This document shows, piece after piece, positions 29,462 through 37,747 of a DNA stretch of 64,000 bases. Position 1 is the stretch's first letter; the number at the start of each line of letters is the position of its first letter. The DNA comes from Pseudomonadota bacterium (GTDB taxonomy: Bacteria; Pseudomonadota; Alphaproteobacteria; Caulobacterales; Caulobacteraceae). Below the pieces are notes generated by a model. That model was not told where the DNA came from, did not search any database, and worked only from the letters and a program-made list of their open reading frames with translations. The translations under genes and the position numbers were made by a program. The stretch covers positions 60,442 to 124,441 of the forward strand of contig JAEXZS010000061.1 in assembly GCA_023451375.1 (NCBI GenBank), read 5' to 3'.

Positions 29462-31554
29462 CGCCCGCCCCCGATCCGCACCCAGTCGACGCCCCACATC
29501 GGGTCCAGCTCGTGCTGGGTGAAGCGCAGACAGAGGTCGTGACGCCCTTCCATCGCCGGCAGTTCGCCGCTCAGCACCGTCACGCCCATGTCGGCAGAGG
29601 CGGCCGCCAGCGGCAGGATCAGCACCGGCTCGCCATCGCAGCCGCCGATCCGCACCTGCAGCTCGCCCTCCGGCGTCGTCGGCGTCGGGAAGCGGATATT
29701 TTCACGATCCGCCCCGATCTGGAAGTTGAAGGGGACCTGGCCCACGGCGACCTCGACCCCCCTGCCGCCGGTCAGGTCGGCGCCCTCATAGGTCCAGCAC
29801 GGATTCAGGATGTCCATCATGAAGGCCGGTCGCTCGCCCTCGATCGGCGCATCGTCGATCAGCGACAGCACCAGGCCCTCGCTGCACATCTTCATCTGAT
29901 GGTCGTACCGACGTTCGCCGTCCGCCGGGATGGGCGGCGCGGGCTCCAGGCCGCTGGTGGCATAGTCGATGCCCAACGTCCGATAGCGCGCCAGTTGGGG
30001 CTGCAGCCGGGTCTGAAAATCGGCCCAGTCCATCCGGTCGTGCGCCGTCCAGGCGACCTCGGCCAGGGCGGAGACGCGCGGGAAGGCCTGGTATTCCACC
30101 CGGTCCTCGGTGCGCATGTGCTCGGTGAACAGGTTGGCCTGCACCCCGATCACCCGCTGCGCCTGCCGCGGCGTCAGTTCCTCCGGCGTCGGATCGAATC
30201 GATAGACGTCCTCCAGGGAAGAGACGATGCCCCGCCCCGGCGCGCCGTCATGCGGGCTCTGCCGATAGTCGAAATAGAGCACCGGCCCCGGCGTCATCAC
30301 CGCGTCGTGACCCAGGCGCGCCGCCTCGATCGCTCCGTCGACGCCGCGCCAGGACATGACGGTGGCGTTCGGCGCCAGCCCGCCCTCCAGGATCTCGTCC
30401 CAGCCGATGAGCCTTCGGCCGCGCGCATTCAGCCGCTTCTCCAGCCGGCCGATGAACCAGCTCTGCAGCGCTTCCTCGTTGGCCACGCCCAATTCGCGCA
30501 TCCGCGCCTGTGTGCGGGCAGAGGCCTTCCACTGGTCCTTCACGGCCTCGTCGCCGCCGATGTGGACGTATTCGCCGGGGAACAGGTCCATCACCTCGTC
30601 CAACACCTGTTCGAAGAAGACGAGGGTGGATTCCTCGACATTGAACAGGGTCGGATAAACGCCCCAGTCGGCTGGAACCTCGGGCACGGCCGCGCCGGGA
30701 ACATCGGTCACGCCCAGTTCGGGATAGGCGGCGATGGCCGCGCTGGCGTGGCCCGGCACGTCGATCTCGGGCACGACGACGATGTTGCGCGCGGCGGCGT
30801 GGGCGACGATGTCCCGCACGGTGTCCTGGCTGTAGAAGCCGCCATAGGAGCGCGGCCTGCCGGTGCCCGGATCGATGTCCGCCCGCGGCGCCGCGCCGGC
30901 CGGAACCCGCCAGGCGCCCACCTCGGTCAGGCGCGGATGTCGCTTGATCTCCAGCCGCCAGGCCTGGTCGTCCGTCAGATGCCAGTGGAAGACGTTCAGC
31001 TTGTGCAGCGCCATCCAGTCGATGAAGCTCTTGATGAACTCCGGCGACTGATAGTGCCGCGCCGAATCCAGCATCAGGCCGCGCCAGCCGAAGCGCGGCG
31101 CATCCTCGACGGTCGCCGCCGGAATGCGAGCGGCGCCACGCCCCTCCTCCGCCGTGGCCAGCTGCCACAGGCTGATCCCGCCATAGAGGAAGCCGCCGAA
31201 GCCGCCGGCCGTGATCGTCGCGCCCTGGCCGGTGACGGACAGGCCGTAGGCGTCCTCCCCCTTGTCCGCGCGACGAAGGGCGATGACCCCCGCGCCGGAC
31301 GCGCCTTCGCGGACGATCAGGTCCAGCCCGCGCGTCCGCTTCATCAGATCGGCGAAATAGGTCGCGGCGCGACGCGCCTCCTCGTCGCCCGCGGGGACGG
31401 ACACGACCGTCGCGCCGTCCAGGACGAAGACGCCGCGCACCGCCCGTACATGTTGCGGTTCGGGGATGATCGAAATCTGGGCCTGGGCGGCCGGCGCCAG
31501 GCCGACGCAGAGCGCCAGCAGGGCCGCCGCGGTCGTGCGGACGATCGAGGTCAT
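29458..31554 (-). CDS. Beta-N-acetylhexosaminidase, GH20, exported
   Basis: 698 residues. A signal peptide (1-25, ending AAQA) is followed by the GH20b N-terminal domain and the catalytic barrel with FGWRGLMLDSARHYQS, NVFHWHLTDDQAWRLE, and the catalytic pair D335-E336 in HIGGDEAVKDQW. The C-terminal roughly 150 residues form an additional beta-rich domain. It should cleave terminal GlcNAc from chitooligosaccharides in the periplasm. It lies between the TonB-dependent receptor and the PTS genes, matching a flow of import, trimming and phosphorylation. No GlcNAc kinase is needed with a PTS. Confidence 0.94.
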   Translation of the reverse strand: MTSIVRTTAAALLALCVGLAPAAQAQISIIPEPQHVRAVRGVFVLDGATVVSVPAGDEEARRAATYFADLMKRTRGLDLIVREGASGAGVIALRRADKGEDAYGLSVTGQGATITAGGFGGFLYGGISLWQLATAEEGRGAARIPAATVEDAPRFGWRGLMLDSARHYQSPEFIKSFIDWMALHKLNVFHWHLTDDQAWRLEIKRHPRLTEVGAWRVPAGAAPRADIDPGTGRPRSYGGFYSQDTVRDIVAHAAARNIVVVPEIDVPGHASAAIAAYPELGVTDVPGAAVPEVPADWGVYPTLFNVEESTLVFFEQVLDEVMDLFPGEYVHIGGDEAVKDQWKASARTQARMRELGVANEEALQSWFIGRLEKRLNARGRRLIGWDEILEGGLAPNATVMSWRGVDGAIEAARLGHDAVMTPGPVLYFDYRQSPHDGAPGRGIVSSLEDVYRFDPTPEELTPRQAQRVIGVQANLFTEHMRTEDRVEYQAFPRVSALAEVAWTAHDRMDWADFQTRLQPQLARYRTLGIDYATSGLEPAPPIPADGERRYDHQMKMCSEGLVLSLIDDAPIEGERPAFMMDILNPCWTYEGADLTGGRGVEVAVGQVPFNFQIGADRENIRFPTPTTPEGELQVRIGGCDGEPVLILPLAAASADMGVTVLSGELPAMEGRHDLCLRFTQHELDPMWGVDWVRIGGGR

Positions 31555-31692
31555 GTGCGGTCTCGCTGAAGGAAAGAGCGCGCGGAGCCGAAGCCCCGCG
31601 CCAGTTCGGCCTCAGGAGAAGGCCTAGGTGAGATGCCCGTCGCGCTCATGACCGCATCCTGGGTCCGGAAGCGCGGCCATGGCAATCGGCTT

Positions 31693-31719
31693 GCGGGAAC
31701 GACCTGGCGTCGTTCCCGC
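31693..31719 (-). terminator. Stem-loop between the TonB-dependent receptor and hexosaminidase genes
   Basis: GCGGGAACGAC and GTCGTTCCCGC form a perfect 11-bp stem around a five-base loop, 8 bases past the receptor stop. It has no T-run, so it may partly terminate or stabilise the upstream message rather than end transcription fully. The rest of the 173-base gap shows no clear element. Confidence 0.55.
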
Positions 31720-31727
31720 CGCATCGA

Positions 31728-34481
31728 TCAGAACTCGACCGCCAGGGTCGCCATCAGCTTGCGGCCCGTCCGATAGACCCCGCGCGGCAGGGCGACCGTG
31801 TTGGCGTAGCTGTAGTACTCGCTGTCCAGCAGGTTCTGACCCGACACCGTCAGGCTGACGTTGTCGTTGATCTGGTATCCCGCCGTGGCGTCCAGCGTGT
31901 CCACGTCGCGCACGTAAAGCGCATCGCCGCGATCCAGGCCGGTGAAATACTTGGACCGCCAGGTGTAGGTCAGCCGCGCCGAGAAGGGTCCGCTCTCATA
32001 GAAGGGGCTCAGGTTGACCTGGTGCTTGGAGTTGAAGGGCAGATCCTGGCCGTTGTCCGCCTCGCCGTCCACCAGGGTGTAGTTGGCCAAGAGGCCGAAC
32101 CCGTAGGCGAAGGTCTGCTGATAAGCGACCGACAGGCCCTTCAGCGAGGCCGACCCGGCATTGGTCGGACGGCTGATCTGATAGGTGGTGACCGCGTTCT
32201 GCGCCTGGTTGAAGTGCTGTTCCGGCGCCGTCTGTTGCAGGATGTAGTTCGAGATGTCCTTGTAGAAGACCTCGCCCGACAGAATGGCGTTCTGGTCGAA
32301 ATACCATTCGGCCGCCAGGTTCAGGTTGGTCGACTCATAGGGATCCAGTTCCGGATTGCCGCCGCCGCCGGTCAGGATCTGGTCCGACAGCCAGAAGTAG
32401 TTGGACATGTCGGCGTAGTTCGGCCGCGCGATCACCTTGGCCGCCGCAAGACGGATGATGACGTCCTCCGCGGCGTTGATGGCGACGTTCAGGCTGGGCA
32501 GAAAGTCGTCGTATTCCTTGCTGGTGACGCTCCATTCCCAGTCGGCCTCGGTCGTGCCGCAGCCGCTGGCCGTCTGGTTGACGCAGATGTAGCCGCCGCT
32601 GTCGGATTCGGTGCGGACGTAGCGCAGGCCGATGTTGCCGCGCAGCAGATCGTTCTGGAAGCTCGCCTGGCCGTAAAAGGCGTTGATGGTCTCCTGGACA
32701 TTCCAGTTCTGGGCCGTGAACTCCGCGTTGCCGAAGATCGTCGGGACCGGCGCGGCCTGCCACGGCCGAAGGTATTCGCCCGCCTCGATGTAGTCCGCCA
32801 GGGCGTCCCCATCGATGCTGAAGCGGTTCTTCATCTGGTCGTTCACACCGTCGAAGCCGTCCAGATAGTTGTCCGGCACCTGGCCCGGACTGAACAGCGA
32901 AGCGTTGTCGGGCGCGCCGTAGATCTGCACCGTCACGCCCGACATCTTCTGGTCGGTCTCATGCTTGCGGTATTTGTAGCCGAACTGGAACCGGTCGAAG
33001 AAGCCGGTCCGGTCGAAGCCCAGGTCGATCTGGCCGTAGGTCTCCTCGTCCGTCGTCGGCTTGGCCACGATGTTGCCGCCCCAGCCGGCGTTATAGCCCT
33101 CGGGCCCCACGGACGGGTCGCCTGCACCCCAGCCGCCGTCGAACGAGAACTTGGCCGGATTGCTGAGCACGTCGTTGTTCGCCGGGTCGGTATAGGTCAG
33201 CACGCCCGGGGACCCCGGCGCGCCGCGGAAGTCGACCTCGTAATCGGCCCAGTTCAGGAACTCCCCGAACAGCTGACGCTGCGTGCCGCCGTCGGCTTTC
33301 GAATAGCCGATGTCGCCGGAAAGGTCCCAGCCCTCGCCCTGCCACTTCCCGTCGAGATGATAGGAGTCGGTCGTCAGCGCGGCCTCGCGGTATTGGACAT
33401 CCAGCACGCTGAGCGCGTTGTCGAAGGCGGCGTAGGTGATGACCCCGTCCTCGACCTCGATATCGGTCAGGGCGCCCAGGCTGTTCCAGGTGTTGCCCTG
33501 GAAGGCGAACAGCGACTGGTTGATGTTGTCGTAGGTCGCCTCGACGTGCAGCCAGTCGAAGTTCAGGTCCAGTTGCTCGACCGGGTGCCACTGCAGGGCG
33601 ACGGTGTAGCTGTCGCGCTCGCGAGTCTGGTTGAAGAAGTGGGTGCCGAACGAGTTCAGGCCCCGCGCGTCAGGATTGGCCAGCAGGGTGTCGGCGCATT
33701 CGTCGACGCAGTTGCCGTTGGCGATGGCGTCGGCGCCGGGGTTCTCCGGATTGCCGCCGTTGTAGTAGTTGGCCGGGATGGTGCCGTAGGATTCCAGGCC
33801 GTCGCGGCGCAGGCTGTCCTTGGCGTGCTGGGCCGAGACCAGGACGCCGAAGGTCCTCGCTTCATTACGCCAACCGCCCAGCAGCGAATACTGCAGGTCG
33901 CCCTCTTCGGAACGGTCGTTGTAGAGATAGGTCAGCGCGCCCGACAGGGTCGTGCCGACCAGGTCCAGCGGACGGCGCGTGATGACGTCGACCGTGCCGC
34001 CGATCGAGCCCTCGTCGATGCGGGCTTCAGGCGACTTGAACACTTCCACCCGGCCGACGATCTGCGGCGCCAGCAGGGCGTAGTTGAAGGTGCGACCCGG
34101 CTGATCGAGGATGAACCAGTCCGCCGAGGCGACGGTCTGGCCGTTCAGCAGGGTGCGGTTCAGCGCCGGATCGGTGCCCAGGATGGAGACCTTCTCGCCC
34201 TGGCCGAAGGCTCGGTCGATGGTGACGCCCGGAATGATGGTGATGGCCTCGGCCACGTTGGAGCTTGGGAACTTGCCCACGTCCTCGGCGGTGACGACGT
34301 CGATGATGGCGTCGGCGTTTCGCTTTGTGGCCAGCGACTGCTGCAACGAGGCGCGGATGCCGGTGACCACCACCTCGTCGACGGTGCTGACCGGCGGCTG
34401 CGCATCCTGAGCGAAGGCCTGGCCGGCGATGAGCGCCATCGCGCTGACCGATCCGGCGAGCAAGGCATGACGAAGACTCAT
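31728..34481 (-). CDS. TonB-dependent receptor, probably for chitooligosaccharides
   Basis: 917 residues. A signal peptide (about 1-24, ending AFA) is followed by a TonB-box-like DEVVVTG and a plug domain (about 45-165) with DVVTAEDVGKFPSSNVAEA and GSIGGTVDVITRRP. A 22-strand barrel follows, ending with a C-terminal Phe in MATLAVEF. It is of the carbohydrate-uptake type common in Caulobacterales, where a related receptor serves GlcNAc uptake. It is the first gene of the minus-strand half of the nag locus. I chose the ATG at 34481, which begins the signal peptide. The ligand is inferred from neighbours. Confidence 0.92.
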   Translation of the reverse strand: MSLRHALLAGSVSAMALIAGQAFAQDAQPPVSTVDEVVVTGIRASLQQSLATKRNADAIIDVVTAEDVGKFPSSNVAEAITIIPGVTIDRAFGQGEKVSILGTDPALNRTLLNGQTVASADWFILDQPGRTFNYALLAPQIVGRVEVFKSPEARIDEGSIGGTVDVITRRPLDLVGTTLSGALTYLYNDRSEEGDLQYSLLGGWRNEARTFGVLVSAQHAKDSLRRDGLESYGTIPANYYNGGNPENPGADAIANGNCVDECADTLLANPDARGLNSFGTHFFNQTRERDSYTVALQWHPVEQLDLNFDWLHVEATYDNINQSLFAFQGNTWNSLGALTDIEVEDGVITYAAFDNALSVLDVQYREAALTTDSYHLDGKWQGEGWDLSGDIGYSKADGGTQRQLFGEFLNWADYEVDFRGAPGSPGVLTYTDPANNDVLSNPAKFSFDGGWGAGDPSVGPEGYNAGWGGNIVAKPTTDEETYGQIDLGFDRTGFFDRFQFGYKYRKHETDQKMSGVTVQIYGAPDNASLFSPGQVPDNYLDGFDGVNDQMKNRFSIDGDALADYIEAGEYLRPWQAAPVPTIFGNAEFTAQNWNVQETINAFYGQASFQNDLLRGNIGLRYVRTESDSGGYICVNQTASGCGTTEADWEWSVTSKEYDDFLPSLNVAINAAEDVIIRLAAAKVIARPNYADMSNYFWLSDQILTGGGGNPELDPYESTNLNLAAEWYFDQNAILSGEVFYKDISNYILQQTAPEQHFNQAQNAVTTYQISRPTNAGSASLKGLSVAYQQTFAYGFGLLANYTLVDGEADNGQDLPFNSKHQVNLSPFYESGPFSARLTYTWRSKYFTGLDRGDALYVRDVDTLDATAGYQINDNVSLTVSGQNLLDSEYYSYANTVALPRGVYRTGRKLMATLAVEF

Positions 34482-34530
34482 GACGCCAGTTCTCCCCTTT
34501 TGGAGCCTGCCCCCGCAGGCTCGTATAAGC

Positions 34531-34546
34531 CCAATGCAGGACCAAT
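34531..34546 (-). promoter_or_regulatory. NagQ-type operator candidate facing the receptor gene
   Basis: CCAATGCAGGACCAAT holds two CCAAT half-sites 11 bp apart, one helical turn. Its reverse complement matches the element at 34661-34676 in 13 of 16 positions. It lies 50 bases upstream of the receptor ATG. Confidence 0.5.
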
Positions 34547-34553
34547 ATGGTCC
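34539..34553. promoter_or_regulatory. Perfect palindrome overlapping the operator region
   Basis: GGACCA-ATA-TGGTCC is a perfect 15-base palindrome that shares its left half with the direct-repeat element. Its ACCA/TGGT halves have the look of a GntR/HutC-family dimer site. Confidence 0.5.
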
Positions 34554-34660
34554 GCACCTCGTCAACGAATGCTGGAATGCCTCGCTGTTGACACGAGACT
34601 TTCATCAAACGTTCGCCCGGTGCAAGACCAAAATTGTAATTGGGCCTATTCTTTTTGGAT

Positions 34661-34677
34661 ATTGGTACTTGATTGGT
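34661..34677 (+). promoter_or_regulatory. NagQ-type operator candidate facing nagQ
   Basis: ATTGGTACTTGATTGG carries two ATTGG half-sites 11 bp apart and is the mirror image of 34531-34546. It lies 68 bases upstream of the nagQ ATG. A third, looser CCAA/TTGG pair is centred near 34636. Confidence 0.5.
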
Positions 34678-34744
34678 CGCATGACATCGGCTCAGATGGG
34701 CGCGACAACAGGCCCGGGGGCGGGCCGATCCAGGACGGGGCGCG

Positions 34745-35485
34745 ATGTCGTTTCTTGAAGCCATAGGCGCGCTGGACGCGCAGCGCCCCGCGCCGCTGTA
34801 CCAGCAGCTGCAGCAGGCGGTACGCGAGGCCATCGAACGCCAGGCTTTGAAGCCTGACGAGGTGCTGCCGCCGGAACGCGATCTGGCGCAGGACATGGGC
34901 GTCTCGCGCATCACGATCCGCAAGGCGTTCGACGGCCTTGTCGCCGAGGGTCTGCTGACGCGCCGTCAGGGCGCCGGCACCTTTGTGGCCGCACGGGTGG
35001 AGAAGAGCTTCTCCAAACTGACTTCCTTCTCCGAGGACATGGCGGCGCGGGGACGCAAGGCGACCAGCTCCTGGCTGAACCGCAGCGAGGGCGCGGTGAC
35101 GCCTGAGGAATCGCTGACCCTGGGCCTCAGCCCCGGCACGCCGGTCTATCGCTTCAACCGCATCCGCTACGCCGACGGCACGCCGATGGCGCTGGAGTAT
35201 TCGACCATTCCGGCCGCCTGCCTGCCCAGTCTCGAAAGCGTGGACGCCTCGCTCTACCGGGCGCTGGCCGAAGCCGGCTATCGACCGACGCGCGCCCTGC
35301 AGCGTCTGCGCGCCGTCCTGTTCAACGGTGAACAGGCCGAACTGCTGGGCACCACCGCCGGGGCCGCCGGCCTGCTGATCGAACGCCGCGCCTTCTGCAA
35401 CGGCCAGGCGGTAGAGGTGACCCAGTCTTATTATCGCGGCGACGCCTACGACTTCGTCGCCGAACTGAACGACGGACCCGCCTGA
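34745..35485 (+). CDS. nagQ: GntR/HutC-family regulator of GlcNAc use
   Basis: 246 residues. A winged helix (about 15-82) has APLYQQLQQAVREAIE, LPPERDLAQDMGVSRITIRKAFDGL and the wing TRRQGAGTFVA. A UTRA effector domain follows (about 100-238), with YRFNRIRYADGTPMALEYSTIP and LIERRAFCNGQAVEVTQSYYRGD. UTRA regulators of this group sense aminosugar phosphates. It leads the nagQ-nagB-nagA operon and is divergent from the receptor operon, so it probably represses both through the mirror operators. Its stop overlaps the next ATG (TGATG). Confidence 0.92.
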   Translation: MSFLEAIGALDAQRPAPLYQQLQQAVREAIERQALKPDEVLPPERDLAQDMGVSRITIRKAFDGLVAEGLLTRRQGAGTFVAARVEKSFSKLTSFSEDMAARGRKATSSWLNRSEGAVTPEESLTLGLSPGTPVYRFNRIRYADGTPMALEYSTIPAACLPSLESVDASLYRALAEAGYRPTRALQRLRAVLFNGEQAELLGTTAGAAGLLIERRAFCNGQAVEVTQSYYRGDAYDFVAELNDGPA

Positions 35486-36516
35486 TGCGCGCCGAAGACA
35501 CCCGCATGTTCGCCGAGGCCGCCCAGGCCCCCTCGATCGTCCGCGCCCAGCTGCGGGACAACGCCGGCATCGTGGCCGAAGCCGCCGCCCGCCTTCGCGC
35601 CAGCCCTCCCACGGCGGCGCTGATCTGCGGTCGCGGCAGTTCCGACAACGCCGGCGTCTTCGGCCGTTATCTGATCGAGGCCGAGACCGGCGTCCTGACC
35701 AGCCCGGCGCCCCTGGCCGTCAGCTCTGTCTATGGCCGGGTCCCGCGCATCCCCGGCGGCGTGTGCCTCGCCATTTCCCAATCCGGCAAGAGCCCCGACC
35801 TGGTCGCCGCCGCTTGCGCTGCCAGGGCGGGCGGCGCCTTCGTCATCGCCCTGGTCAATGTCGAGGATTCGCCGCTGTCGGCCGCCGCCGATCTGACCAT
35901 CCCCCTGCGGGCGGGGCCGGAACGGTCCGTGGCGGCGACCAAGAGCTTCATCGCCAGTCTGACGGCCCTGGCCCACCTGGTCGCCGAATGGACCGGCGAC
36001 GACGCCCTGCGCGCCGGCCTGGAGGCCCTGCCCGAACAGCTGGAAGCCGCCTGGCGCCAGGACTGGTCCGCGGCCCTGCCCGCGCTTCAGGCGGCGACGA
36101 ACCTCTATGTCGTGGGGCGCGGCCCCGGCTTCGGCGTCGCGCGCGAGGCGGCCCTGAAACTCAAGGAGACCTGCGGCCTGCATGCGGAGGCCTTCTCCAC
36201 CGCCGAGGTCCGCCACGGCCCCATGGCCTTGGTGAGGGACGGGTTCCCCGTCCTGATGCTCGCGCAGGACGACGTGACCCGCGCCGACGCCGAGGCGCTG
36301 GCGGCCGACTTCGCCGCGCGCGGAGCCAAGGTCTTCCTCTCGGGCCGGAGCCGGAACAGCCGCATCGCGGCCCTGCCCGCCGCACCCGGCCATCCGCTGC
36401 TGGAGCCCGTGCTGCTGATCCAGAGCTTCTACGGCCTGGCCGCCCGGCTGTCGGTGGCGCGCGGCTTCGATCCCGACCGACCGCCCTACCTCAGCAAGGT
36501 GACCGAGACCGTCTGA
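35485..36516 (+). CDS. nagB-II: SIS-domain glucosamine-6-phosphate deaminase (NagB-II type)
   Basis: 343 residues with two SIS domains like the isomerase half of GlmS but without a glutaminase domain. Signatures are CGRGSSDNAGVFGRYLIE, AISQSGKSPDLV, AATKSFIASL, VVGRGPGFGVAREAALKLKETC and AEVRHGPMALV. In this family the enzyme converts GlcN-6-P to Fru-6-P and ammonia, replacing the unrelated NagB-I. It lies between nagQ and nagA with one-base start/stop overlaps on both sides. Confidence 0.92.
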   Translation: MRAEDTRMFAEAAQAPSIVRAQLRDNAGIVAEAAARLRASPPTAALICGRGSSDNAGVFGRYLIEAETGVLTSPAPLAVSSVYGRVPRIPGGVCLAISQSGKSPDLVAAACAARAGGAFVIALVNVEDSPLSAAADLTIPLRAGPERSVAATKSFIASLTALAHLVAEWTGDDALRAGLEALPEQLEAAWRQDWSAALPALQAATNLYVVGRGPGFGVAREAALKLKETCGLHAEAFSTAEVRHGPMALVRDGFPVLMLAQDDVTRADAEALAADFAARGAKVFLSGRSRNSRIAALPAAPGHPLLEPVLLIQSFYGLAARLSVARGFDPDRPPYLSKVTETV

Positions 36517-37655
36517 TGGCCGTGACGCTCACCAACGGCCGGGTTCTGACGCCCGCCGGCCTGCATCAGGACCTCGACGTCATCATCGAGGACGGCCGCA
36601 TCGCCGCGCTCGCCCCGCGCGGCGAGTCTCGCGGAGACCTTCACGATCTCCAGGGCGGCGTCCTGATCCCCGGCTTCATCGACACCCAGGTCAACGGGGG
36701 CGGCGGCGTGCTGTTCAACGACGATCCCACCGCCGAGGGCGTCGCCGCCATCGGGGCGGCCCACCGCCGCTTCGGCACGACCGGCTTCCTGCCGACCCTG
36801 ATCAGCGACGACCTGGAGGTCATCGACCACGCCATCGACGCCGTCGAGCACGCCATTTCCCGGGGCGTTCCAGGGGTCTTGGGCATCCACATCGAAGGCC
36901 CTTTCCTGAACGTCCGCCGCAAGGGCATTCACGACTCGTCCAAGTTCCGGGTGCTTGAAGAGGCCCAGGTCCAGCGTCTCACCCGCCTGAAGGGCGGACG
37001 CACGATGATCACCCTGGCGCCCGAGATGACGACGCCCGAGATAATTCGCCGCCTGGTCGCCGCCGGCGCCTTCGTCTCCGCCGGCCACACGGACGCCGAC
37101 TACCCCACGATGCGGGCGGCGTTGGACGCGGGCCTGACGGGCGTCACCCACCTGTTCAACGCCATGTCGCAGCTGGGCAACCGCGCGCCGGGCGTGGTCG
37201 GCGCGGCGCTGGAGGATCAGAGCGCCTGGTGCGGCCTGATCGTCGACGGCCACCACGTCGATCCGGTGACGCTGAAGCTCGCGCTGCGCTGCCGTCCCCA
37301 CGACCGCTTCATGCTGGTCACGGACGCCATGCCCAGCGTGGGGGCGGCGGCCGATCACTTCCATCTGCAGGGGCGGCGCATCCTCGTGAGGAACGGCGCC
37401 TGCCGCGATGAGAACGGCGTGCTCGCCGGTTCCGACCTCGACATGGCCTCCGCCGTCCGCAACAGCGTCCAGATGCTGGGTCTCGACTTGGCGACCGCCG
37501 TCATGATGGCCAGCGCCGCGCCCGCCGCTTTCCTGGGCATGCAGGGGCTGCGCGGCGTCATCGCGCCCGGCCAAGCCGCCGACCTTGTTCTGCTGGACGA
37601 CGCCCTGTCACCCCAGGCGACGTGGATCGCCGGCCGGAAGCAGGCTTCAGCATAA
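36516..37655 (+). CDS. nagA: N-acetylglucosamine-6-phosphate deacetylase
   Basis: 379 residues of the amidohydrolase superfamily. It has a small beta domain at both ends and a metal-binding barrel with PGFIDTQVNGGGG, the metal Glu in GIHIEGPFLN, metal His in SAGHTDADY, VTHLFNAMSQL and the catalytic Asp in LVTDAMPSVG. It removes the acetyl group from GlcNAc-6-P delivered by the PTS, giving GlcN-6-P for the SIS deaminase. The ATG at 36516 overlaps the previous stop by one base. Confidence 0.96.
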   Translation: MAVTLTNGRVLTPAGLHQDLDVIIEDGRIAALAPRGESRGDLHDLQGGVLIPGFIDTQVNGGGGVLFNDDPTAEGVAAIGAAHRRFGTTGFLPTLISDDLEVIDHAIDAVEHAISRGVPGVLGIHIEGPFLNVRRKGIHDSSKFRVLEEAQVQRLTRLKGGRTMITLAPEMTTPEIIRRLVAAGAFVSAGHTDADYPTMRAALDAGLTGVTHLFNAMSQLGNRAPGVVGAALEDQSAWCGLIVDGHHVDPVTLKLALRCRPHDRFMLVTDAMPSVGAAADHFHLQGRRILVRNGACRDENGVLAGSDLDMASAVRNSVQMLGLDLATAVMMASAAPAAFLGMQGLRGVIAPGQAADLVLLDDALSPQATWIAGRKQASA

Positions 37656-37747
37656 GTTTTTCCGCTGCTCACGACAAAGTTTATCGATTTTCCTCCTGGA
37701 TGGAGCGCGCCTAGGCTGCCTCGACGATCATCAGAAGGAGGAAGGTC

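Noticed and set aside
32022..34766. 914-codon open frame on the plus strand opposite the TonB-dependent receptor
   Set aside because: The receptor with signal peptide, plug and C-terminal Phe is real; the opposite frame has no domain and covers the operator region.
37656..37747. Possible OxyR site before katG
   Set aside because: The AT-rich stretch does not show the spaced ATAG-type half-sites clearly enough to call.
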